From Sphingomonas sp. (GTDB taxonomy: Bacteria > Pseudomonadota > Alphaproteobacteria > Sphingomonadales > Sphingomonadaceae), in assembly GCF_004799495.1 (NCBI RefSeq), contig NZ_SSMY01000006.1, positions 62,001 to 126,000 on the forward strand: 64,000 nucleotides of DNA, written 5' to 3'. The translations under genes were made by a program, and so were the position numbers. Shown in pieces: positions 15,977-24,822 of the stretch. The first letter of the stretch is position 1; every line of letters starts with the position of its first letter. The notes under the pieces were generated by a model. The model had not been told where the DNA came from and did not search any database. It saw nothing but the letters and a program-made list of their open reading frames with translations.

Positions 15977-18682
15977 ATGGTGAAGGTTATCAAGGTTACG
16001 AAGTTCGGAACGCGCCTCGCGACCATGCTGCTCGCCGGGACGATGCTGTCGGGTGTGTCCGTCGCCAACGCACAGACCGCTCCTGCGACGCCGGCTGCCG
16101 CGCCTCAAGCGGCACCGTTGCCCCCCGCCGTCGCGCCGACACGCGTGATCAAGTCGCTGCGCGTCGAAGGGTCGCAGCGGATCGAGCCCGAGACGGTGTT
16201 GTCCTACACCAAGCTGCGTACGGGTCAGGCCTACACCAACGAACTGCTGGATCAGGCGATCCGCGATCTCTACGCCAGCGACCTGTTCGCCGACGTGTCG
16301 ATCGCCGGGGTCGAGACCGGCGACATCACGATCCGTGTCCGCGAGAACCCGATCATCAACCGCGTCCTGCTGGAGGGCAACAAGACCCTCAAGTCGGACA
16401 AGATCACCAAGGAAATCAAGCTCGCGCCGCGCCAGATCTTCACGCGCACCGCGGTGCGGCAGGACGTCGCGCGGATCATCGAACTGTACCGCCGCCAGGG
16501 CCGCTTCGCCGCGCGGATCGAGCCCAAGATGGTCAGCCTCGACCAGAACCGCGTCGATGTCGTGTTCGAGATCGACGAAGGCCCCAAGAGCAAGGTCCAG
16601 GCGATCAACATCATCGGCAATACCGTCTTCTCCGACGGCAAGTTGCGTGCGCAGATGGTGACGAAGCAGGCACGACTCACCCGCTTCTTCTCGTCCAACA
16701 CGTCGTACGACCAGGACCGGCTGGCGTATGACCAGCAGAAGCTGCGCCAATTCTACCTGACGCAGGGCTACGCCGATTTCCGCGTCACGTCGGCGGTCGC
16801 CGAGCTGACCCCGGACAAGAAGAACTTCATCATCACCTATGTGGTGGAGGAAGGCCCGCGCTATAAGTTCGGCGACATTACCGTCGACAGCGATATTCGC
16901 GATTTCGACAATAACAAGCTCGCGCAGACCTTGCAGGTCAAGAAAGGCGAGTGGTTCGACGCCAAGAAGGTCGAGGATTCGGTCACCTCGCTGAACGAGG
17001 CGGCCGGTTTGTTCGGCTACGCCTTCACCGACGTCAGCCCGGACTATCAGCGCGATGCCGAAAACCTGACGATGGGGGTTAATTTCCACATCGCCGAAGC
17101 CAAGCGCACCTATGTCGAGCGGATCGACGTGACCGGCAACCGCAACACGCAGGACAAGGTGCTGCGCCGCGAAATCCGCCTGTCCGAAGGCGACGCGTTC
17201 AACAGTTTCCAGGTCAAGCGCTCGCAGGACCGGATCAACAGCCTCGGCTTCTTCCAGGAAAAGTTCGAGATCAAGCAGGATCCGGGCTCCGCGCCCGACC
17301 GCGTCGTGCTGACCGCGAACGTCGAGGAAAAGCCGACGGGCGAATTGTCGCTGTCGGCGGGCTATTCGAGCCTCGAACGGTTCATCGTCCAGGCCGGGAT
17401 CACGCAGCGCAATTTCCGCGGAAAAGGTCAGGAGCTGCGCGCCAACGTCGACTATTCGATCTATTCGAAATCGGTATCGCTGGGCTTCACCGACCCCTAT
17501 CTGTTCGACAAGAACATCGCGCTGGGCGTCGATATCTTCCGTCGCGACTATAATTCGTTCAACTATCTCGGCGACACGCGCCAGACGACCTATTCGCAGG
17601 TCTCGACCGGGTTCCAGGTGCGCGCCGGCGTGCCGCTGACCGAATATTGGTCGCTGTCCGGCCGCTATGGCCTGACCTACGACCAGGTCGGGCTCGACCA
17701 AGCGACCTATTTCACCAACGGCACCTGCAATGTCCTGGTCGCGGGGCGCTATCTTTGCGAGGCGATCGGCAATCGCGTCACGTCGCAAATCGGCTATTCA
17801 TTGATCTACAGCAGCCTAAGGGGCGGCCTTCGCCCGACCGGTGGCGCGCGCTTGACGATCAGTCAGGACTTCGCCGGGCTGGGCGGCGACGTTCGCTATA
17901 TCCGCTCGCGGATCGAGGCGGCCAAATACATGAACCTCGGCAAGGGCTTCATCTTCTCGATCAGCGCCGAGGGCGGATATATCAAGTCGCTCGAAAAGAG
18001 CCGCGGTCCGGGGATCGATCCGGTCCGGATCACCGACCGCTTCTATCTCGGCGAGCCGCAAATCCGCGGTTTCGATATCCGCGGCGTGGGCCCGCGCGTG
18101 CAGCGCATTGCCTATATCGACGATGCCAACGGCAAGCAGATCCTCCAGACCGACAAGGCGCAGATCATCGACGACGCGCTGGGCGGGCGGGCCTATTATC
18201 TCGTCCGTTTCGAACTCGAGCCGCCGCTGTCGGGCAGCGTGCGCGAGCTCGGGTTGCGTCCCTCGATCTTCATGGACGTCGGCGCGGTGTTCGGGGTCGA
18301 GCGCCCGCTGCCGACCGCGACCTTCCCGGTCGATCCGGTCACTGGGCGAGTATTGCCGCTGCCGCTCACCGATTCGTCGGGTCACAATTTGTACGGCTAT
18401 GTCCTGCCCGACGGGACCAGCGGCCAGACGACATGCCCCACCGGCCTGCCCGACGGCAATGGCGGGTGCAACGGCGTCAATCCGAACGTCGCGCTGACCG
18501 GGACGCAGCCGTTTCTCGAACGCTTCCTGGGCGATTCGCCGAAGCCGCGCCTGTCGATCGGCTTCGGCGTGAACTGGAATTCGCCGTTCGGGCCGCTGCG
18601 CATCGATATCGCGAAGGCGCTCCTTCACCAGAAGGGCGACGACACCAAACTTGTTACTTTCAACGTAGGAACCCAATTCTGA
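15977..18682 (+). CDS. bamA: Outer-membrane assembly factor BamA
   Basis: 901 residues. It inserts beta-barrel proteins in the outer membrane. A basic N-terminus, a hydrophobic stretch and ANAQT (cleavage near residue 30) form a signal peptide. Five POTRA repeats follow (roughly 50-450), then a 16-strand barrel ending in the aromatic C-terminal signature VTFNVGTQF. Internal barrel hallmarks include GEPQIRGFD, matching the conserved loop-6 RGF motif. The ATG at 15977 has GGGGTGGA just upstream; the open frame upstream overlaps rseP and is not signal-like. Between residues about 765 and 860 there is a Gly/Pro-rich extracellular insertion with two cysteines. Confidence 0.96.
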   Translation: MVKVIKVTKFGTRLATMLLAGTMLSGVSVANAQTAPATPAAAPQAAPLPPAVAPTRVIKSLRVEGSQRIEPETVLSYTKLRTGQAYTNELLDQAIRDLYASDLFADVSIAGVETGDITIRVRENPIINRVLLEGNKTLKSDKITKEIKLAPRQIFTRTAVRQDVARIIELYRRQGRFAARIEPKMVSLDQNRVDVVFEIDEGPKSKVQAINIIGNTVFSDGKLRAQMVTKQARLTRFFSSNTSYDQDRLAYDQQKLRQFYLTQGYADFRVTSAVAELTPDKKNFIITYVVEEGPRYKFGDITVDSDIRDFDNNKLAQTLQVKKGEWFDAKKVEDSVTSLNEAAGLFGYAFTDVSPDYQRDAENLTMGVNFHIAEAKRTYVERIDVTGNRNTQDKVLRREIRLSEGDAFNSFQVKRSQDRINSLGFFQEKFEIKQDPGSAPDRVVLTANVEEKPTGELSLSAGYSSLERFIVQAGITQRNFRGKGQELRANVDYSIYSKSVSLGFTDPYLFDKNIALGVDIFRRDYNSFNYLGDTRQTTYSQVSTGFQVRAGVPLTEYWSLSGRYGLTYDQVGLDQATYFTNGTCNVLVAGRYLCEAIGNRVTSQIGYSLIYSSLRGGLRPTGGARLTISQDFAGLGGDVRYIRSRIEAAKYMNLGKGFIFSISAEGGYIKSLEKSRGPGIDPVRITDRFYLGEPQIRGFDIRGVGPRVQRIAYIDDANGKQILQTDKAQIIDDALGGRAYYLVRFELEPPLSGSVRELGLRPSIFMDVGAVFGVERPLPTATFPVDPVTGRVLPLPLTDSSGHNLYGYVLPDGTSGQTTCPTGLPDGNGGCNGVNPNVALTGTQPFLERFLGDSPKPRLSIGFGVNWNSPFGPLRIDIAKALLHQKGDDTKLVTFNVGTQF

Positions 18683-19317
18683 TGACCAAGAAGCTTATCG
18701 GCGCGGCAATCGCCGCGACCGCCATCACCGCGCCCGCCGTCGCGCTCGCGCAGACTGGCCCGGCCGTCCTCGTCGTCGACATCGATCGCGTCGGCTCCGA
18801 ATGCAATGCGTGCAAGGTCGCCGCAGGCCAGTTCCAGACGATGGTAAACCAGGCGCAAGCCCGCGCGCAGCAGCTGCGCACCCAGTTGCAGACCGCCGGC
18901 GCGCCGCTTCAGACCGCGATCAACGCGCTCAACGGCAAGGCACCCGACGCCGCGCTGCAGGCGCGCATCACGGCGTTCCAGACGCAGGAGAACAACGCCA
19001 ACACCGAGCTGACCAACAGCCAGCAGAACCTTCAGTCGATCCAGGCGAACATCAACCGCCAAATCCTCGAGAAGCTCGGTCCGATCACCGACGCGATCCT
19101 GAAGGCGCGCGGCGCGTCGATCGTGATGGCGCGCAATTCGACGCTGGCCAATGCCGATGCGGTCGACGTCTCGGCCGACGTGCTCGCCCAGATCAACGCG
19201 CAGCTGCCCTCGATCAGCGTGACCCCAATGCCGCAACCGGCCGGCACGGCCGCTCCGACGACCGGCCCTGTCGCGCCGGTGCCCGCGCCGACCACACCGC
19301 CGCGTCGCGGCCGGTGA
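18682..19317 (+). CDS. Skp/OmpH-family periplasmic chaperone
   Basis: 211 residues. A clean signal peptide (residues 1-23, ending AVALAQ) is followed by LVVDIDRV and a long Gln/Ala-rich coiled-coil region (about 50-135), the tentacle region of Skp-like trimeric chaperones that hold unfolded outer-membrane proteins. Two cysteines (ECNACK, near 40) in the mature part are unusual for Skp. The C-terminal 40 residues are Pro/Thr/Ala-rich and probably disordered. It overlaps the bamA stop by one base, the usual bamA-skp arrangement, and overlaps fabZ by GTGA. Confidence 0.85.
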   Translation: MTKKLIGAAIAATAITAPAVALAQTGPAVLVVDIDRVGSECNACKVAAGQFQTMVNQAQARAQQLRTQLQTAGAPLQTAINALNGKAPDAALQARITAFQTQENNANTELTNSQQNLQSIQANINRQILEKLGPITDAILKARGASIVMARNSTLANADAVDVSADVLAQINAQLPSISVTPMPQPAGTAAPTTGPVAPVPAPTTPPRRGR

Positions 19318-19793
19318 GCGACGACGCCGCGGCAGCGACATCCATCGGCCCGCTTGATATCAAGCGGGTGATGGCGGCGCTGCCGCACCGTTACCCGATG
19401 CTGCTGGTCGACCGGGTCGAGGCGCTGATCCCCGACCGGTCAATCACCGCCATCAAGGCCGTGTCGATGAACGAGGAGTTCTTCCAGGGGCATTTCCCGG
19501 GAAGGCCGATCATGCCCGGCGTGCTTCAGGTCGAGGCGCTGGCACAGGCGGCGGGGGTGCTCGCGGTCGAGAGCCTTGGCCTCGCCGGGTCGGGCAAGCT
19601 GGTCTATTTCATGTCGATCGACGGCGTGAAGTTCCGCAAACCCGTCGAGCCCGGCGTCCTCCTCCGGCTCGAGGTCGAGTTCGTCCAGAAGCGCAGCCGC
19701 GTATGCAAGTTCGCCGGCAAGGCGATGCTGGGCGACGATGTCGCGACCGAATGCGAATTCACCGCGATGATCGCGGACCCGCCGAGCGACTGA
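19314..19793 (+). CDS. fabZ: 3-hydroxyacyl-ACP dehydratase FabZ
   Basis: 159 residues. It dehydrates beta-hydroxyacyl-ACP in type II fatty-acid synthesis. The hot-dog helix carries [19 protein letters not shown] (about 60-78), with the catalytic His and Glu, after [13 protein letters not shown]. The GTG start overlaps the stop of the skp-like gene. In many Gram-negatives lpxD precedes and lpxA and lpxB follow this gene; here none of them is present, and the next gene is an unrelated small membrane protein. Confidence 0.96.
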   Translation: MSDDAAAATSIGPLDIKRVMAALPHRYPMLLVDRVEALIPDRSITAIKAVSMNEEFFQGHFPGRPIMPGVLQVEALAQAAGVLAVESLGLAGSGKLVYFMSIDGVKFRKPVEPGVLLRLEVEFVQKRSRVCKFAGKAMLGDDVATECEFTAMIADPPSD

Positions 19794-19833
19794 CATCGCA
19801 GGTTTCACGATCGACGCGCTGACCGTTTTCGGC

Positions 19834-20028
19834 TTGTGCGCGGTCGGTTTTACCGCGGTCTGCTACGCGCTAGAAAGCCGTGGCCCGATCTGGACGCTCG
19901 GTTTCGCCATCGGGAGCCTGCTCAGTTCGGTTTACGGCTTCCTGCAAGGCGCATGGCCGTTCGGCGTGGTCGAAATCGTCTGGACGGTCGTCGCGGTGCG
20001 CAAATGGTGGTTGCGCCGGGCCGCCTAG
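19834..20028 (+). CDS. Small membrane protein resembling the CBU_0592 family, start unclear
   Basis: 64 residues from a TTG at 19834. Two hydrophobic helices are connected by SSVYGFLQGAWPFGVVEIVWT, similar to the GAxP...N/E..W pattern of small inner-membrane proteins of the CBU_0592 type (family assignment tentative). The frame is open back to 19771 and the protein-like sequence (AGFTIDALTVFG) continues upstream of the TTG, but no ATG or GTG occurs there and no ribosome binding site is seen. Either the start is rare (CTG, ATC or TTG) or the gene has lost it. It lies between fabZ and rpmE. Confidence 0.45.
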   Translation: MCAVGFTAVCYALESRGPIWTLGFAIGSLLSSVYGFLQGAWPFGVVEIVWTVVAVRKWWLRRAA

Positions 20029-20112
20029 TGTTGCGCTGACGCCGCCCCTCTGCTAGGCGCGCGCCCTTCGCTGCCGGTCGGAAACCGGCGGCTCTCTTTC
20101 AAGGAATTCGAC

Positions 20113-20343
20113 GTGAAGGCCGATACGCACCCCGATTACCACATGATCAAGGTCCAGATGACCGACGGCACCGTGTACGAGACTCGCTCCACCTGGGGCA
20201 AGGAAGGTGATACGATGACCCTCGAAATCGATCCGTTGTCGCACCCGGCGTGGACCGGTGGCCGCGGGCAAATGCTCGATTCGGGCGGCCAGGTCGCGCG
20301 CTTCAACAAGCGTTTCGGCGGGCTCAGCCTCACCAAGAAGTAA
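20113..20343 (+). CDS. rpmE: Ribosomal protein L31, cysteine-free form
   Basis: 76 residues with GTG start and AAGGAA 9 bases upstream. Recognisable L31 elements: [22 protein letters not shown], then SHPAWTGG and the C-terminal [14 protein letters not shown]. There is no cysteine at all, so this is the zinc-independent type. It binds the 50S subunit at the central protuberance. A strong terminator follows 22 bases after the stop. Confidence 0.95.
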   Translation: MKADTHPDYHMIKVQMTDGTVYETRSTWGKEGDTMTLEIDPLSHPAWTGGRGQMLDSGGQVARFNKRFGGLSLTKK

Positions 20344-20365
20344 TCGCCGCGCCATCGGCGCCGAT

Positions 20366-20404
20366 CGAACGCCGCGTTCCCCAACCGGGAGCGCGGCGTT
20401 TTCG
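20366..20404 (+). terminator. Rho-independent terminator of rpmE
   Basis: GAACGCCGCGTTCCC and GGGAGCGCGGCGTTTTC form a GC-rich stem of about 14 bp with a 5-base loop, followed by a T-rich tail (TTTTCGCGTTTCTT). It closely resembles the tsf terminator in sequence. Confidence 0.85.
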
Positions 20405-20450
20405 CGTTTCTTAACGTGCTGTTAGGCATCGCCCGCCTAGGTTTCCCGCC

Positions 20451-20783
20451 ATGGAACCCCGGCAAACCGACATCCGCGCCGAATTCGAGCCCGCCGTGCT
20501 CGGCCGCCGCAAGAGCCCGCGCGCGCCGGTGTCGCTCGACGCGAAGTTTGGGCGCGGGGGACTCGACCGGACTTTGTGCCGCATCACCGATCTGTCGCGC
20601 GAGGGCGCGCGGATCAGCAGTTACTCGACGCTCAAGAAGGATTCGGTGATCTGGCTGACCTTGCCCGGAGTGGGGCAGGTGGCCGCTACGGTGCGCTGGG
20701 CGGACGATTTCCAGGCCGGGTGCCAGTTCAACGAGCCGATTGCCGAGGCACAGTTCGAGGCATTGCTCGCCGCTGGGCGGTAA
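20451..20783 (+). CDS. Single-domain PilZ protein (cyclic di-GMP receptor type)
   Basis: 110 residues made of one PilZ domain. The RKSPR (RxxxR) at about 20-24 and DLSREG (D/NxSxxG) at about 47-52 are the two halves of the cyclic di-GMP binding site, both intact. The rest is the beta-barrel, ending with WADDFQAGCQF. Proteins like this pass the second-messenger signal to motility or polysaccharide systems, but no partner gene lies nearby. It follows the rpmE terminator, so it has its own promoter. Confidence 0.85.
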   Translation: MEPRQTDIRAEFEPAVLGRRKSPRAPVSLDAKFGRGGLDRTLCRITDLSREGARISSYSTLKKDSVIWLTLPGVGQVAATVRWADDFQAGCQFNEPIAEAQFEALLAAGR

Positions 20784-20792
20784 GGCGTTCCC

Positions 20793-20816
20793 GTCACCCC
20801 GGACTTGATCCGGGGT
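20793..20816. repeat. Dispersed palindrome (GTCACCCCGGACTTGATCCGG type)
   Basis: ACCCCGGA-CTTGA-TCCGGGGT is an 8-bp stem with a 5-base loop, 10 bases after the PilZ stop. The same unit occurs twice, in opposite orientations, at 45285-45369. It may also act as the transcript end for the PilZ gene. The next 130 bases up to the tRNA hold no gene I can support. Confidence 0.75.
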
Positions 20817-20944
20817 TTCGCTCTTTCTTCATCCTGCTCGATCGCGCCGCGGCAAAGCCGCGTCGTCGGACGCCGCTGAGCGGCGCCGGCCGCGCTGGCG
20901 CGTGTGCGATTTAGCCGTCGCTAAATCGTTTCCGCGCTGCGCGG

Positions 20945-21034
<90 letters not shown>

Positions 21035-21129
21035 CCATGCCAACGCGCTTAGGGGAAGGGCGGCGATTTGTGCAAGCCGTGCGACGAAGGGGGATTCACG
21101 CGGCGCTCTGACTGTGCGACGGTCGCCCG

Positions 21130-22185
21130 ATGCGGGGTCGGGGACTTTTCAGTATCTTGGTAGCGGTGGCTGCATTGTCGGCCGCGTCTTGGCTGTCGGT
21201 CAGCGCCGCGCGCGCGCAGGACGACACAGGTTTCCAGGCCTATCTGCAGGATGTCCGCGCGCGCGCGATCGCGCAGGGCGTGCGCCCCGCGGCGGCCGAC
21301 CAGGTGCTCGCCGGCCTGACCTTCAACCAGCGCGTGATCGACCTCGATCATGCCCAGCCGGGCGGCAACCCGGCCAATCCGACCAACACCGCCAGCCCGC
21401 CCTTCGCGCCGTATCTGCGCAGCCATGTCGATGCCGCGCGGATTTCGCAGGGCCGCGTCAAATACGTTGCCGAGCGCAGTCACCTCGCGCGGATCGAGGC
21501 GGAGACCGGCGTGCCCGAATCGATCATGGTCGCGATCTGGGGGCACGAGACCAGCTACGGCCGCGTGATGGGCAATTTCGACTTACCGCGCGCGATCGCG
21601 ACGCTCGCCTATGACGGCCGCCGCCGGACTTTGTTCGAAGGCGAGCTGATCGCGATGATGAAGATGGTCGACCGCGGTGTGCCCCGCAGTCAGCTGGTCG
21701 GCAGCTGGGCTGGCGCGATGGGCGGGCCGCAGTTCCTGCCGTCGGTCTATCTTCGGCTCGCGCGCGACGGCGATGGCGATGGCCGCGCCGACATCTGGAA
21801 CAGCGATGCCGACACACTCGCGTCGATCGGCAATTATTTCTACAACGCCGGGTGGCGGCGCGGGCAGCCGTGGGGGCTGGCGGTATCGTTACCGGCCGGG
21901 TTCGACCGCTCCGGGGTCACCAACAAGCTGATCTCGCCGCGCTGTCCGCGCGTGTTCGCGCGCCAGAGCGCGTGGCGCTCGATCGGCGAGTGGCGCGCGC
22001 TGGGGGTGCTGTCGCAGGGCAAGCCATGGCCCGCCGACAACGTGCAGGCGACAGTGATCGAGCCGGATGGGCCGGGCGCGACGGCGTATTTGCTGACCGG
22101 CAATTACCGGGTCATCCTCGATTACAATTGTTCGAATTATTATGCGTTGAGCGTGGGGCTGTTGGCGGATGCGGTGGAACAATAG
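21130..22185 (+). CDS. Lytic murein transglycosylase (MltB/SLT_2 type)
   Basis: 351 residues. A signal peptide (about 1-29, ending ARAQ) directs it to the periplasm; no lipobox is seen, unlike E. coli MltB. The catalytic Glu lies in IWGHETSYG (about 137-145), followed by the substrate-groove residues SWAGAMGGPQFLPSVY (about 195-210). It cleaves the glycan chain of peptidoglycan with formation of 1,6-anhydro ends. Its 3' end overlaps rlpA by 17 bases, so two wall-cleaving enzymes are made together, followed by a DD-carboxypeptidase. Confidence 0.92.
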   Translation: MRGRGLFSILVAVAALSAASWLSVSAARAQDDTGFQAYLQDVRARAIAQGVRPAAADQVLAGLTFNQRVIDLDHAQPGGNPANPTNTASPPFAPYLRSHVDAARISQGRVKYVAERSHLARIEAETGVPESIMVAIWGHETSYGRVMGNFDLPRAIATLAYDGRRRTLFEGELIAMMKMVDRGVPRSQLVGSWAGAMGGPQFLPSVYLRLARDGDGDGRADIWNSDADTLASIGNYFYNAGWRRGQPWGLAVSLPAGFDRSGVTNKLISPRCPRVFARQSAWRSIGEWRALGVLSQGKPWPADNVQATVIEPDGPGATAYLLTGNYRVILDYNCSNYYALSVGLLADAVEQ

Positions 22186-23011
22186 GGCGCTGGCCGTCGC
22201 GGCGGCGCTGTGTGCGAGTGCGGGTGCAACGGCACAGGACGGGCCGCCGCCATCGGATGGGCCGAGCGCGACCTCCGACCGGTCGCCCGACCGCTACGAC
22301 GAGGTCGGCTATGCCACATGGTACGGTCCGGAATATGCCGGCAGCCGGACCGCGTCGGGCGCGCCGTTCGACCCCAAGGCGTTCACCGCCGCGCATCGCA
22401 GCCTGCCGATGGGATCCTATGTCGAAGTAACGGCGCTCGACACCGGGCGCACCGTGCTGGTGCAGATCACCGACCGCGGGCCGTTCACCCCCGGCTTGCT
22501 GATCGACCTGTCGCAGGCCGCGGCGCAAGCGATCGGGGTGAAGAGCCGCGCGGCCGTGCGGGTCCGGCGAGTCGTGCCCGACCCCGCCGACCGGAACGCG
22601 CTGAAGAACGGCCAGCCCGCCTCACCGCGACTCGATACGCCGCCGGCGTTGCTCGCGGGGCTGCGGGCGAAGCTTAACGGCGAGCCCACGCTCGTCGTCA
22701 CCCCGGTCGACACCACAACCGTGCCGTCGGTTGTGCTTCGTCCGCCCAGGTCGGCGCCTCGCGCACCCGTCGTCCCGGAGGCAACGCCAGTCGTGCCCGC
22801 CAAGGGCAGCTATTACGTCCAGGTCGCGACGCTGAGCAGCCGCGACCGCGCCGCCGCGCTCGCCAAGGCGCTCGGCGGCAGCGCGGGCCCGTTCAAGTCG
22901 CTGTGGCGAGTCCGCACCGGGCCGTTCGCCGATGCGAAATCGGCCGCACAAGCGCGTGACGCCGCCGCGGCGCGCGGCTATGGCGATGCGCGTGTCGTCC
23001 GCGAGGACTAA
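22169..23011 (+). CDS. rlpA: RlpA-type septal lytic transglycosylase with SPOR domain
   Basis: 280 residues. An N-terminal signal (about 1-22, ending ATAQ) lacks a good lipobox, so the protein is probably soluble rather than a lipoprotein. A double-psi beta-barrel follows (about 45-135) with ATWYGPEYAGSRTASG and VQITDRGPFTPG, which holds the catalytic Asp. A Pro/Val-rich linker leads to a C-terminal SPOR domain (about 208-278) that binds denuded glycan at the division site. RlpA cleaves such glycans during cell separation. It starts within the end of the mltB-like gene. Confidence 0.92.
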   Translation: MRWNNRALAVAAALCASAGATAQDGPPPSDGPSATSDRSPDRYDEVGYATWYGPEYAGSRTASGAPFDPKAFTAAHRSLPMGSYVEVTALDTGRTVLVQITDRGPFTPGLLIDLSQAAAQAIGVKSRAAVRVRRVVPDPADRNALKNGQPASPRLDTPPALLAGLRAKLNGEPTLVVTPVDTTTVPSVVLRPPRSAPRAPVVPEATPVVPAKGSYYVQVATLSSRDRAAALAKALGGSAGPFKSLWRVRTGPFADAKSAAQARDAAAARGYGDARVVRED

Positions 23012-23036
23012 TCTCAGTTACGGATCAGCGTTCCCC

Positions 23037-24191
23037 ATGAAGAAGATTGCCGCTCTGCTCGCCGCCGCGTCGATGGCCGTTCCCGCCGCTGCCAATCCTC
23101 AGTTCGATACGCCCGCGCCGGTCGCCTATATGGTCGACCTGTCGTCGAACGCGGTGCTCTATTCGAAGGACGCCGACCGCCGCATGCCGCCGGCGAGCCT
23201 TGCCAAGATGATGACGGTCTATGTCGTGTTCGACATGATCAAGAGTGGCCAGTTGCGCGCCGACAAGCAGTTCACGATGAGTCCCGAGACCTGGAAGAAG
23301 TGGAATAACCAGGGCTCGACCATGTTCCTGAAGGTCAACGAGAGCGTCAGCGTCGACAATTTGCTCAAGGGCATCATCACGCTGTCGGGCAACGACGCCT
23401 GTGTCGTGATCGCGGAAGGGATTTCGGGCACCGAACAGGCGTTCACCGACCGGATGAACGACGAGGCGAAGAAGCTCGGCCTGACCAACAGCCATTTTGG
23501 AACGTCGAACGGCTGGCCCGACGGCGGCGTCACCTATGTCACCGCGCGCGACATGGAGAAGCTGGCCGAGGCGACGATTCGCAATTTCCCCGATCTCTAC
23601 AAACGCTATTACGCGCTGCCCAATTTCACCTGGGGTACGCGGATGAACGGGTCGACGATCGACCAGGCAAACCGCGACCCGCTGCTCGGCAACGTCAACG
23701 GCGCGGATGGGCTCAAGACCGGGCACACCGACGAAGCCGGCTACAGCTTCGTCGGGTCGGCGATGCAGAACGGGCGGCGGCTGATCATGGTGATCGCGGG
23801 ACTCGACAGCTTCGGCCACCGCAAGGAAGAATCGATCAAGTTCATCAACTGGGGCTTCGGCGCGTGGAGCGCGAAGCCGATCGTGGCAAAGGGCAGGCAA
23901 GTCTCGACCGCCGATGTCCAGCTCGGATCGTCGAGCAGCGTGGGGCTGGTCGCGGCCGACAACCTCGCCGTCACGGTGCCGTCGGGAAGCAACCCGGCGA
24001 TGACCACCAGCGTCGTTTATGATGGGCCGCTCAAGGCGCCGATCAAGGCGGGCGACCACGTCGCCGACCTGATCGTCAAGACGCCGGGCATGCCCGACCA
24101 GAGCTTCCCGCTCGTTGCCGACAAGGATGTCGGCCAGGCCGGGTTCTTTGGGCGCGCCTGGGCCGGATTGATGCAGCTGTTCGGCGGCTGA
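23037..24191 (+). CDS. D-alanyl-D-alanine carboxypeptidase (PBP5/6 family)
   Basis: 384 residues. A signal peptide (about 1-18) is followed by the three serine-transpeptidase motifs: SLAK (about 50-53, nucleophile Ser), SGN (about 117-119) and KTG (about 218-220). A PBP5 C-terminal domain follows, with an amphipathic tail (FFGRAWAGLMQLFGG) that should anchor it to the inner-membrane surface. It trims the terminal D-Ala of peptidoglycan stem peptides. The ATG at 23037 gives a proper signal peptide; the open frame continues upstream into rlpA. tmk starts one base after its stop. Confidence 0.94.
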   Translation: MKKIAALLAAASMAVPAAANPQFDTPAPVAYMVDLSSNAVLYSKDADRRMPPASLAKMMTVYVVFDMIKSGQLRADKQFTMSPETWKKWNNQGSTMFLKVNESVSVDNLLKGIITLSGNDACVVIAEGISGTEQAFTDRMNDEAKKLGLTNSHFGTSNGWPDGGVTYVTARDMEKLAEATIRNFPDLYKRYYALPNFTWGTRMNGSTIDQANRDPLLGNVNGADGLKTGHTDEAGYSFVGSAMQNGRRLIMVIAGLDSFGHRKEESIKFINWGFGAWSAKPIVAKGRQVSTADVQLGSSSSVGLVAADNLAVTVPSGSNPAMTTSVVYDGPLKAPIKAGDHVADLIVKTPGMPDQSFPLVADKDVGQAGFFGRAWAGLMQLFGG

Positions 24192-24192
24192 G

Positions 24193-24822
24193 GTGAGCCG
24201 CGGGCGGTTCCTGTCGATCGAGGGTGGCGAAGGTGCCGGCAAGTCGACCCAGGTTCGCCGCCTCGCCGACACGCTCCGCACGCGCGGGATCGAGGTGATC
24301 GTCACGCGTGAGCCGGGCGGGAGCGACGGGGCGGAGGCGATCCGCGATCTGCTGATGCAGGGTGCGGTGAACCGATGGAGCGCGCATACCGAGGCGTTGC
24401 TATTCGCCGCTGCACGCGCGGATCACGTCGAAAAGGTGATCCAGCCGGCGATCGGTGTGGGTACCTGGGTGATTTCGGACCGCTATGTCGATTCGTCGCG
24501 CGCGTATCAGGGCGTGGCGGGCGGGATCGACGATGCCGCGGTGCTGGCATTGCACGGCTTCGGGTCGCGCGGCCTGCTGCCCGACCGAACCTTGGTGCTC
24601 GAAGTGCCGCCCGAGATCGGCGCGGATCGCGCGTCAGCGCGCGACGGGGCGGGGGCGGATCGGTTCGCGGCCCGCGAACGCGCGTTCCACGATGACGTCG
24701 CCGCGGCCTTCCGCCGCTTCGCCGAGGCCGACCCGGAGCGCGTGCGCTTGGTCGATGCGAGCGGGGATGCCGACACGGTCGCCGCGGCGCTGCTGGCCGA
24801 GATCGCTGATCTGCTGCCATGA
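24193..24822 (+). CDS. tmk: Thymidylate kinase
   Basis: 209 residues, GTG start. It phosphorylates dTMP to dTDP for DNA synthesis. The P-loop is GGEGAGKST (about 11-19), the DRY motif is in ISDRYVDSSRAYQG (about 95-108), and the LID segment is RDGAGADRF. It overlaps holB by ATGA, a widespread tmk-holB-(tatD) order, and here metG is inserted before tatD as in other Alphaproteobacteria. Confidence 0.96.
   Translation: MSRGRFLSIEGGEGAGKSTQVRRLADTLRTRGIEVIVTREPGGSDGAEAIRDLLMQGAVNRWSAHTEALLFAAARADHVEKVIQPAIGVGTWVISDRYVDSSRAYQGVAGGIDDAAVLALHGFGSRGLLPDRTLVLEVPPEIGADRASARDGAGADRFAARERAFHDDVAAAFRRFAEADPERVRLVDASGDADTVAAALLAEIADLLP

Noticed and set aside
15917..17788. 623-codon minus frame opposite bamA
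   Set aside because: The bamA frame shows signal peptide, POTRA repeats and a barrel; the other strand has none of these.
20817..20944. Possible small gene between PilZ and tRNA-Ser
   Set aside because: Short frames exist but none has a ribosome site or protein-like composition; the region contains palindromic GC-rich stretches only.
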